The notes under the pieces: generated by a model
What the model was told of the DNA's origin: nothing
Database searches by the model: none
The model's input: only the letters and a program-made list of their open reading frames with translations
Position numbers and translations under genes: made by a program
Shown: one piece after another, positions 37,155 through 46,000 of the stretch
How positions within the stretch are numbered: the stretch's first letter is position 1
How the letters are laid out: each line of letters opens with the position of its first letter
Source: Legionella nautarum
Lineage (GTDB): Bacteria; Pseudomonadota; Gammaproteobacteria; Legionellales; Legionellaceae
Direction: 5' to 3'
Assembly: GCF_001467895.1 (NCBI RefSeq)
Contig: NZ_LNYO01000013.1
Span: 600,686-664,685, forward strand
Length of the DNA stretch: 64,000 bases

Positions 37155-38111
37155 ATGAGTAAGTTAGCGTTTGTTTTTCCTGGTCAAGGATCTCAATATG
37201 TTGGTATGTTAGCCGAGTTGGCTAATGACCATCCTATAATTGTTGACTGCTTCATAGAAGTTTCTGACAAGCTTGGATATGATTTATGGCAATTAATACA
37301 ACAGGGTCCTGAGTCGCAACTGAATCAAACCGAATATACTCAAGTAGCTATGCTCACTGCAGACGTTGCCATCTACAAACTTTTGCAAGAGCAAGGTCTA
37401 AGGCGTGCTCAAATGATGGCAGGCCATAGTTTAGGTGAATATGCTGCCCTTGTTGCTGCGAATGCACTAAGTTTGCCTGATGCTGCGCAATTGGTTGCCA
37501 AACGCGGTCAATTGATGCAAAGCTCTGTGCCCTTAGGTCAAGGGGCAATGGCTGCAATTGTAGGTTTAGATGATGAACAGGTAGAGTTAATCTGTGCGCA
37601 AGCAAGCACACCGGAGTCTCAAGTTACTCCAGCAAATTATAATGCAATAGGACAAGTTGTTATTGCCGGCCATAGCGCAGCGGTTGAACGAGCCGTCAAT
37701 CTAGCTGAGACTTTAGACGCACGATTAGCCAAAATAATACCTGTGAGTGTACCTTGCCATTGCCCCTTATTAGTTGGTGCAGCGGAGGCTTTTGCAGAAT
37801 ATCTGGCTAATGTAAATTTTAAAACCCCAGAGGTTTCTGTGATCTCTAATGTGGATTTAAGTGTTTATCAATCAGCGGCACAAATACGAACCTTATTAAA
37901 AGAACAGCTTTATTGCCCAGTGCGCTGGGTAGAAACAATTCAGCTTATGAGGAAAAAAGGAGTTGAATTGATTATTGAATGTGGCCCAGGAAAAGTATTA
38001 AATGGGTTGATTAAACGTATTGAGCGCAATTTGCCAACAATGAGTGTCAATGATAATGCAAGCCTTGAGCAAGTATTAGCCCAATTGATGATGACAGAAA
38101 AAACTTATTAA
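37155..38111 (+). CDS. fabD: Malonyl-CoA:ACP transacylase (FabD)
   Basis: Loads malonate onto ACP. The 318-residue product has the GQGSQYVGM N-terminus, the nucleophile motif GHSLGEYAALVAANA and, near residue 203, the catalytic His region VPCHCPLL. GGAG lies before the ATG. Fourth gene of the fatty-acid cluster. Confidence 0.96.
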   Translation: MSKLAFVFPGQGSQYVGMLAELANDHPIIVDCFIEVSDKLGYDLWQLIQQGPESQLNQTEYTQVAMLTADVAIYKLLQEQGLRRAQMMAGHSLGEYAALVAANALSLPDAAQLVAKRGQLMQSSVPLGQGAMAAIVGLDDEQVELICAQASTPESQVTPANYNAIGQVVIAGHSAAVERAVNLAETLDARLAKIIPVSVPCHCPLLVGAAEAFAEYLANVNFKTPEVSVISNVDLSVYQSAAQIRTLLKEQLYCPVRWVETIQLMRKKGVELIIECGPGKVLNGLIKRIERNLPTMSVNDNASLEQVLAQLMMTEKTY

Positions 38112-38120
38112 GGATTGCAG

Positions 38121-38867
38121 ATGACGAGTTTAGAAGGTAAGACTGCATTAGTAACTGGTGCAAGTAGAGGAATCGGCAAAGAGGTTGCCTTAACGCTTGC
38201 AAAAAAAGGGGCTTATGTTATTGGAACAGCAACCACTGAACAGGGTGCGGAGTCTATTTCAGCGATGTTTTCTGAGGCGCAGCTCAAAGGAGAAGGTGCA
38301 GCAGTTGATGTAACGAGCGGAGAAAAAGTTGAAGATTTAATGACTCAACTTTCTGATCAAAATAAAATACCTTCCATTTTAGTAAATAATGCTGGTATCA
38401 CTTGCGATAATTTATTACTAAGAATGGATGATGAAGAATGGTACAAGGTTATTGAAACAAATTTAAATGCTATATTTAGATTATCTAAAGCTTGTCTAAA
38501 ACCGATGTTTCGTGCTCGTTGGGGACGAATCATCAGCATCGGATCTGTAGTCGGTTCGAGTGGTAATTCAGGCCAAGTTAACTATACAGCTGCGAAAGCA
38601 GGTGTGGTAGGCTTTACTAAGTCTTTAGCTCAAGAAATTGGTAGCCGTGGAATTACCGTAAATGTGGTTGCTCCTGGTTTTATTGATACTGATATGACTA
38701 GAGCCTTACCTGACATGGTTAAAGAGGAAATGCTAAGACGGATACCAATGAAAAAATTTGGACGTGTTGAAGATATCGCAGAAGTAGTTGCTTTTTTAGC
38801 TTCAGACAGTGCAGAGTATATAACTGGCGAGACCATTCATGTGAATGGTGGCATGTATATGGATTAA
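38121..38867 (+). CDS. fabG: 3-oxoacyl-ACP reductase (FabG)
   Basis: NADPH-dependent reductase of the elongation cycle. From the ATG at 38121, which follows AAGGA, the product is 248 residues (an earlier TTG at 38115 is rejected). Motifs: TGASRGIGKE, NNAG, the catalytic Ser-Tyr-Lys (SGNSGQVNYTAAKAG) and the C-terminal GGMYMD. Confidence 0.96.
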   Translation: MTSLEGKTALVTGASRGIGKEVALTLAKKGAYVIGTATTEQGAESISAMFSEAQLKGEGAAVDVTSGEKVEDLMTQLSDQNKIPSILVNNAGITCDNLLLRMDDEEWYKVIETNLNAIFRLSKACLKPMFRARWGRIISIGSVVGSSGNSGQVNYTAAKAGVVGFTKSLAQEIGSRGITVNVVAPGFIDTDMTRALPDMVKEEMLRRIPMKKFGRVEDIAEVVAFLASDSAEYITGETIHVNGGMYMD

Positions 38868-38942
38868 ATGGCTTGCGTTCTTTGAATAAATGAATAAACT
38901 AGCCACCATAAATTTTTTTTAACATAAGAGGAAACACAAGTT

Positions 38943-39191
38943 ATGAGTACAGTTGAAGAACGAGTTCGTAAAATTGTTATGGAACAATTAGGCGTTAAAG
39001 AGGATGAATTGAGAAATGACGCGTCCTTTGTTGATGACTTAGGTGCTGACTCACTGGATACTGTTGAATTAGTAATGGCTTTGGAAGAAGAGTTCGAAAC
39101 AGAAATTCCTGATGAAAAAGCTGAAAAAATTACTACTATTCAAGAAGCTATCGATTACATCGAAGCAAATCTTAACAAAGAAGAAGCTTAA
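38943..39191 (+). CDS. acpP: Acyl carrier protein
   Basis: The 82-residue acidic four-helix protein carries the growing acyl chain on phosphopantetheine at the Ser of [27 protein letters not shown] lies before the ATG. It sits between fabG and fabF as in E. coli, with a 75-base AT-rich gap upstream that may hold an extra promoter for this highly expressed gene. Confidence 0.97.
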   Translation: MSTVEERVRKIVMEQLGVKEDELRNDASFVDDLGADSLDTVELVMALEEEFETEIPDEKAEKITTIQEAIDYIEANLNKEEA

Positions 39192-39213
39192 TAGATCTTC
39201 AAGGAGCTCTCAT

Positions 39214-40452
39214 TTGACTAAGCGGCGTGTTGTAGTAACCGGTATGGGGATGATTACCCCGGTCGGTCTTAATGTAGAACAAACCTGGCAGAATATTTTA
39301 GCTGGAAAAAGTGGGGTCGGAATGGTAGAAGATTTCGATACTGCTGATTACCCAACTAAAATTTGGGCGAAAGTTAAGAATTTCAACATTGAAAATCATG
39401 TCCCGCTCAAAGAAGCTCGTAAGATGGATCTATTTACCCAATACGGAATCGCTGCTGCTGATGAAGCAATAGCTGATTCTGGATTGGTAATTGATGAGAA
39501 GCTCTCCTGCCGTATCGGTGTTGCAGTAGGTGCTGGTATTGGTGGGATTCAAACAATCACCAATAACCAAGATAAATTGGTCGCTGGTGGACCACGAAAA
39601 GTCTCTCCCTTTTTTATTCCCGCTGGAATTATTAACATGGTTGCTGGTCAGATTTCGATCAAACATCATTTAAAAGGGCCTAATATTTCTGTAGTAACAG
39701 CCTGTACAACAGGCACTCATAATATAGGCCTTGCTGGCCGTATGATTGCTTATGGTGATGCTGATGCGATGGTTTGTGGTGGTGCTGAAATGACCACAAC
39801 TCCTCTTTGCTTAGCTGGCTTCTCCGCTGTACGCTCATTATCCAAACGTAATGATGAGCCTGAAAAGGCATCACGTCCATGGGATAAAGATCGAGATGGT
39901 TTTGTTATGGGTGAGGGTGCCGGTATCTTGATACTTGAAGAATATGAACATGCAAAAGCCCGTGGCGCTACCATTTATGCTGAATTAGTAGGGTTTGGTA
40001 TGTCTGGTGATGCTTATCATATCACTGCCCCAGATGAGGATGCAGATGGCGCAGCCCGTTCAATGGCTGCAGCTATTAAAGATTCAGGTATAGAGCCTAG
40101 CCAAATTGATTATATTAATGCTCATGGTACCTCAACTTATCTGAATGATATGAACGAAACTATAGCTGTGAAGCGTGTTTTCAAAGAACATGCCCATAAT
40201 TTAGCAATGAGTTCAACAAAATCGATGACTGGACATTTACTAGGGGCTGCAGGTGCGGTTGAAGCGATTTTTAGTATTCTTGCGATTAAAGACCAAATTG
40301 CTCCACCTACAATTAATCTAGATAATCCTGATGAAGGGTGTGATTTAAATTATGTTGCACATGAGCCACAAAAAAGAAAAATTGATTATGTTTTAAATAA
40401 TTCACTGGGCTTTGGTGGAACCAACGGAAGTTTATTATTTAAGCGAGTGTAA
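39214..40452 (+). CDS. fabF: 3-oxoacyl-ACP synthase II (FabF)
   Basis: Elongating condensing enzyme, 412 residues. It starts at TTG 39214 (then [17 protein letters not shown]) with AAGGAG eight bases upstream; an in-frame ATG at 39112 lies inside acpP and would add an unrelated basic tail. Active-site Cys in [11 protein letters not shown], His in [11 protein letters not shown] and [15 protein letters not shown] are present. mltG begins immediately after the stop. Confidence 0.95.
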   Translation: MTKRRVVVTGMGMITPVGLNVEQTWQNILAGKSGVGMVEDFDTADYPTKIWAKVKNFNIENHVPLKEARKMDLFTQYGIAAADEAIADSGLVIDEKLSCRIGVAVGAGIGGIQTITNNQDKLVAGGPRKVSPFFIPAGIINMVAGQISIKHHLKGPNISVVTACTTGTHNIGLAGRMIAYGDADAMVCGGAEMTTTPLCLAGFSAVRSLSKRNDEPEKASRPWDKDRDGFVMGEGAGILILEEYEHAKARGATIYAELVGFGMSGDAYHITAPDEDADGAARSMAAAIKDSGIEPSQIDYINAHGTSTYLNDMNETIAVKRVFKEHAHNLAMSSTKSMTGHLLGAAGAVEAIFSILAIKDQIAPPTINLDNPDEGCDLNYVAHEPQKRKIDYVLNNSLGFGGTNGSLLFKRV

Positions 40453-41442
40453 ATGGAAGGGCGTCGCTTTAAATTATTCTTGTCCTTCTGTTTATTATTC
40501 GCTTTAATCGCCTTTTCAATCATTGGTTATAAAATTTATTGTATGTTAACACTGCCAATGATTGAAAAAACAAGTCCACCAATCACCCTTATTATCGATA
40601 GAAATACTACAGCAGCTGATTTTGTGCGAATGTTGGAATCGAAAGGAGTTATAAAATCTAACCGCCTATTTCTCTCTTTAATTCGCTTCAAAGGCTTAGC
40701 TCACCGATTAAAAGCAGGTATTTATCAAATTAGACCGGGCGAATCAGCTCTTCATTTTCTCTATAAAGTTGAAGCTGGAGAAGTTCTAGTTGAATCATTT
40801 CGCATTATCGAAGGAACTAACTTATCCCAGGTGATAACCAATTTGCAAAATGCGAAATACCTAAAATATAATCCCAATGATTGGCTGCCTATCATTGATC
40901 ATCATCCCAGCGCTGAAGGTTTATTGCTTGCGGATACTTATAATTACAATGCTGGCTCTGAGGCTAGATTCTTGTTGCGGCTTGCTAACCAAAAATTACA
41001 GCAATATCTCAACGAAAGCTGGCAAAATCGAAGCTCAGGCTTACCGTATAGAACGCCATACGAATTATTGATTGTGGCTTCTATTATAGAGAAGGAAGCT
41101 GCTTTAGCGGAAGAGAGAAAAATAATTTCAGGGGTGGTAATTAATCGAATCAAAAAAAATATGCCTCTGCAAATGGATCCAACCGTTATCTATGGACTTG
41201 GTCCCAATTATAAGGGTAAATTGACTCATGAAGATATGAGCGTAAATTCGCCTTACAATACTTATATTCATCGTGGTTTACCTCCAACGCCAATTGCGAT
41301 GGTGGGAAAAGAAGCAATTGATGCAGCTGCTCATCCCTTAGTCACAAATTATCTTTATTATGTTGCTAAGGGAAATGGTGCTCATCATTTTTCTGCAACT
41401 TATGAAGAGCAAAAGGCAGCTATTAAGCGTTATCAGAAGTGA
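40453..41442 (+). CDS. mltG: Endolytic murein transglycosylase MltG
   Basis: Inner-membrane lytic transglycosylase that cuts nascent glycan and sets strand length. The 329-residue product has an N-terminal membrane segment (about 9-30), a LysM-like part and the YceG catalytic domain with ASIIEKEAALAEER (catalytic Glu) and QMDPTVIYGLG. ATG directly abuts the fabF stop; order fabF-mltG-tmk-holB is as in E. coli (pabC missing). Confidence 0.94.
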   Translation: MEGRRFKLFLSFCLLFALIAFSIIGYKIYCMLTLPMIEKTSPPITLIIDRNTTAADFVRMLESKGVIKSNRLFLSLIRFKGLAHRLKAGIYQIRPGESALHFLYKVEAGEVLVESFRIIEGTNLSQVITNLQNAKYLKYNPNDWLPIIDHHPSAEGLLLADTYNYNAGSEARFLLRLANQKLQQYLNESWQNRSSGLPYRTPYELLIVASIIEKEAALAEERKIISGVVINRIKKNMPLQMDPTVIYGLGPNYKGKLTHEDMSVNSPYNTYIHRGLPPTPIAMVGKEAIDAAAHPLVTNYLYYVAKGNGAHHFSATYEEQKAAIKRYQK

Positions 41443-41517
41443 GAGTGTTAAAGAAGGCCCAAGCTTCTTACGTTTGTTTATAGAATGTGTCCATATTATT
41501 ACATTTAAGAGGATATT

Positions 41518-42168
41518 ATGACTAAGCGTGGTCGATTTATCGTTGTAGAGGGGCTTGAAGGTGCCGGTAAATCAACCGCGATTCAGACAATAAAGCACTA
41601 TTTACAAGATTTTGTTCCTGATATTTTACTGACCCGTGAGCCGGGTGGAACAAGAATAGGTGAGGCGGTCCGTCATTTAATTAAAGAAAAAGTGGAGAAT
41701 GAAACGCTAGATCCTCGCTCTGAGTTACTGCTCCTTTATGCGGCAAGAGTTCAGCTTATTGAGCAAGTTATCCGACCCGCTTTAGATAGTGGCTGCTGGG
41801 TGTTGGCTGATCGCTTTGAATGGTCTACCTTTGCCTATCAGGGCGGGGGAAGAGGTTTGGAGCGGGAAATGATCACTAAACTATCTACTTTTTGCTTAGA
41901 AAATTTTAAACCTGATTTGATTATTTATTTAGATCTTAGTCCTGAACAAGGATTAGCTCGAGTAAAAAAACGCGGAGCCAGTGATCGGATAGAACAGGAA
42001 TCATTAGCATTTTTTACTCAAATTCGTAATACTTATCTTCAACTGATTCAAACGACGGCTAATGCTATTTCAATTGATGCTAGTCAGGCTTTAGAAACAG
42101 TGCAACAATTAATAAAAACTCAACTCAAATCCTTTTTACTTAATAATGCAATCGCTAAAACAATCTGA
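41518..42168 (+). CDS. tmk: Thymidylate kinase
   Basis: Phosphorylates dTMP to dTDP. The 216-residue product has P-loop EGLEGAGKSTAIQ, the DR(F/Y) motif ADRFEWST followed by the lid region (VKKRGASDRIEQ). GAGGA precedes the ATG. The 3' end overlaps holB by 23 bases. Confidence 0.96.
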   Translation: MTKRGRFIVVEGLEGAGKSTAIQTIKHYLQDFVPDILLTREPGGTRIGEAVRHLIKEKVENETLDPRSELLLLYAARVQLIEQVIRPALDSGCWVLADRFEWSTFAYQGGGRGLEREMITKLSTFCLENFKPDLIIYLDLSPEQGLARVKKRGASDRIEQESLAFFTQIRNTYLQLIQTTANAISIDASQALETVQQLIKTQLKSFLLNNAIAKTI

Positions 42169-43063
42169 ATCAACTAATTTGCTGTGGGAACGGTTTCAAT
42201 CGATTAGAGCGAAACAACGTGTGCCTCATGCCTTACTTTTAACGGGTGTTCAACAGAAGGTACTCAATGATTTTGCTTACAAAGTAGCTTCAGCAATACT
42301 TTGCTCCGAGCAACAAAAACCCTGTGGCAAATGCAAATCCTGTCGTTTGATTCATTTACAAGAGCATCCCGATCTGAATTATCTGTCAGTGGATAAAGAA
42401 GGCGGGGTCATTAAAATCGACCAAATCCGTGAACTACAGCAGCTTGTTTTTACCTCAGCTCAATTGACCAATGGCCGTGTAGTTATTATTAATCCCGCTG
42501 ACAAAATGAACACAGCCGCAGCGAATGCCTTACTTAAATTACTGGAAGAGCCTCCAACTTTCGTGCATTTTCTTTTAATCGCACAGCAGCTAAGCAGCTT
42601 ACCTGCAACTATAATTAGTCGGTGCCAGCAATGGCGATTTTCATCTTCTGAACAGGTCGGAGCAGACTATTTAACTATCGGCCAAGCCTATAGTTCAGAT
42701 ACTGAGAGAGGCATTCTTTTTGGGAAACTTGCAACCATCATTGAAGAGTTTATTCAATTCATGACAAATAGATTGTCCGTCTGCGCATTAGCGGATAAAT
42801 GGTTAACTCATGATTTTTCTCTTTTAATGTGGCTTATTTACTTAATTAATGCACAACTTATTGATTATAAACTTAATATTTCACAAATTGAAAAAAGTTG
42901 GACGAAAACACTGATGGGGTTAGCACAACATTTTGAGGTGGTTCATTTGTTTAGACAATTGAACGAGATTAATGGGATTATGAGGAAGCTTCAGCGCAAT
43001 ATTAATATGAATCAGAGTTTGGTACTGGAGAATTTATTGCTGGGGTATAAATTAAATAAGTAG
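42146..43063 (+). CDS. holB: DNA polymerase III delta' subunit
   Basis: Clamp-loader subunit. The 305-residue product has the AAA+ fold with zinc-binding cysteines in CSEQQKPCGKCKSC, the sensor region ANALLKLLEEPP and SRCQQWRF, and a divergent Walker A typical of delta'. Overlaps tmk by 23 bases; convergent with the alpha-2-macroglobulin gene. Confidence 0.93.
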   Translation: MQSLKQSESTNLLWERFQSIRAKQRVPHALLLTGVQQKVLNDFAYKVASAILCSEQQKPCGKCKSCRLIHLQEHPDLNYLSVDKEGGVIKIDQIRELQQLVFTSAQLTNGRVVIINPADKMNTAAANALLKLLEEPPTFVHFLLIAQQLSSLPATIISRCQQWRFSSSEQVGADYLTIGQAYSSDTERGILFGKLATIIEEFIQFMTNRLSVCALADKWLTHDFSLLMWLIYLINAQLIDYKLNISQIEKSWTKTLMGLAQHFEVVHLFRQLNEINGIMRKLQRNINMNQSLVLENLLLGYKLNK

Positions 43064-43085
43064 GAGGGCACCAGGCCCAACAACT

Positions 43086-46000
43086 TCATTTAACCTCAAA
43101 CCTAGCAGTAACTCCATTAGCGCGTGTATTGGGATCATACATTGACTCAGCCAATATAGCCGGTACTGTGAAAATTCCTTTATTAATCGCTTTTATCCGA
43201 TAAACAATTTCTTTCGCCGAGCTATCAATGCCGATAAAAAATACTACCCGATCTTCACGCACATCAGCATAGTCGACATTTTCACTGTTTACAGAATCTC
43301 GAACAACTTCGAAACCTCCAGGTAAAAGATCAACGATAGCAATGTTGCTTAGATAAGAATTTGTTGTGGAGCGAGTTTGAATATGCACTTCAATTTCTAA
43401 ACCGAGTTCTGTGTTAGTAATTACATTGCCTTTGAGGTCACGATATTCACGATAAATTTCGATGCCTTGTTTACTTTCCTTAGTTATTAATTGCTTATCA
43501 AAGCCGGATTGCGTTAGTTGATAAAAATAGGTTTGTTTAGCGGGGTTATTAAAGCTAATTTGTTTCGCATCCGCATCAACCTCTACTTTTTCATAATTAT
43601 TATTCGTAGTGGCTAAGGTTTTTTCTTGGTTATTAGTAAGCAGTTCCTTAATTACAAAGGATTCGCTCTGAACTGAACTTGGCTGGGCTTGGGCATAAGC
43701 ACTCAACGCCATGCTGATATAGCCAGACAACAGTGTATTGATTTCATTACTATTGATAGCTTTGACTAAGGACATAACTAAGGTATTGCCCACGCTTGCT
43801 AAACGCTCAGGGAAATGTCGCGCTATTAAATAAAGATATTGTGCATCTGCAATATTACTATCATAAAAATCAGTTTCCATCGCCGATTTCATTTGTGGAT
43901 TGTACTGGGCAATCAATTGCTTGGCTTCAGCAGTACTTTTTAGTAATTGATAGGTGGAAGCAAGATAAGCAGCCGTTAAGTCTTTTTGCCATTGTGGTTG
44001 ATTTTGATCCAAATAAAGTTGCAGGTTAGTCACATAATTGGTGGTAACAATCTCATTCCGAGTCAAAATATAAATAGCATAAGCTTGAATGCGTGCTTTA
44101 GCCAAATCATTAGGAGTCTGTGCAGCTAGATCCCGCAAATATCCCAAGCCAGCACTGTATAAATCACCGGGAACATTGTAACCCTGTGCTTTAGCTTCAG
44201 TTAAAAACTGCATAGCATAGACAGAGGCGAACGCGTTGTTGGTATTATCAGTTAACCCTGGCCAATAACTAAATCCACCATTTGACATTTGCCGTTGTCC
44301 GAGCATTTGAATAGTTATATTAATTTTATCAGTGATAACTTGAGAGTCATTTGCAAACCAAGTTTGACCAGCCATAGCTAATAAAGGGAGGGCTTCGCTG
44401 GTTAATTGCTCTGTGCATCCATAAGGAAAGCCATCCAAATAGCGTTGCAAACCAGCAACTAAAATCAGTGGACTTGAGGATATTGCGGCTTGGGCTTTTC
44501 GATGTTCAGGATAGAGATCTCTATCGATATTGACCACGGTACGAGCATCAGTTGAACTACCGCTGATTACAGAAGTCATATAAGCACTGGCAGGGCGAAC
44601 GCTTAGGGTCGCATCCATTTTCGATGATTTATCAGCTGTTGTCGCAACCAGGCTTATCTTGGCAGACCCTAATAAAGAATTGGCGTGTAATTTAAATTGC
44701 AGGGTTTTTTCTTTGCCCTCATCGATAGCTAAGGTTTCAGAGCTAGGCCCAATAATTTCTAACTCCGGTGTTGTGGTTAATTGCACCGCCACAGGCGCAG
44801 CAGCCCCCGAATCTTTAACATTGTTAGCCACGCTCGCTGTGATGACAAATTCATCACCTGGAGCTACAAAAGTTGGTGTATTAGGGTTAATGATAAAATT
44901 CCCACGGATTTCTGATTTTTTCTCCGTCGAACCTACCGCGTCATTGGCAACAGCAACCGCCATCACCCGTAAGCTACCATTAAAATAATCAGGAACTTCA
45001 TAAGTGACTTGTCTTAGGCTAGAGTCAGTGTCCATAATGCCTGACCAATAAGCCACTGGCAAATCCGTTTTGCGTTTAAATGGGTTGAGGTGATTGGCTA
45101 AAAGTTCTTCGCTTCCGTCACCACCAACAGCAGAAAGTTCTCTATCTTGAACAAATTTAGGTAGAATTTGATCAACTGTTTGCTGAGTAATCACTTCAAG
45201 GGCATGTTTTTGAAAAAAGAAGGCAAGCGGATTGGGAGTAACAAAATGCGTGACTTGTAAAATCCCTTCATCAATAGCAAAAACAATAATTTTTCCAGGC
45301 TTATCAGTTTTATAGCCAATGGTAAATGGCTCACCCGGGCGCGCCAGTTCTGCTGTTTCAAGATCAATGTGTACGGTTTGGTTATCATGATTTAAATTAA
45401 AGGGAACCACCGCGTAACTGAGAGGGCTGATGAAAATATCAGGCGAGTCCCAATTGCGCACAAAACTGACATTAACATAGGCATTGCCTTGTAAATTATC
45501 TGGGATATGAATTTTCTGTACTGAACTGGTTGTTTCAGTTTTAAACCACTGGGTGGCATAAACTTTATCGCGCTCAATAGTAATTAAACCAGCACCAGTG
45601 TAGGGTGCTGTTATTTGTAGTTCAATATCTTCGCCGGCTTTGTATTCTGATTTATCCAACTTAATAGATAATTCGGCATTTTTAGCTAAAGGGACTTGGC
45701 TGCTACCAACGATGCTAAATTTAAATTGGCTTAATTCAGTATTGTTTTTATCCAATACCTTGAGTGCAAAATCACCAATTTGCTGTGTTGGCAAATTATA
45801 AGTAGTCCCTTTTTGGTCAATAGCGAAGGGTTTTGTCTCTACTACCGTTGATTGAATGATTGATTGATATTGATAGGTTCCATCCGCTCTTTTAACCAAG
45901 GTAGAAACTGGATGTAAAGAAACTAGCTGTAGCTTTAAATCGCTGACTTGTTGCTGACTGAGCTGAGGATTGACCGCAATATAATTAACGAAACGTTCGC

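Noticed and set aside
39112-39213. Basic N-terminal extension of FabF
   Set aside because: It is the shifted frame of the acpP 3' end; the TTG with AAGGAG fits the family start.
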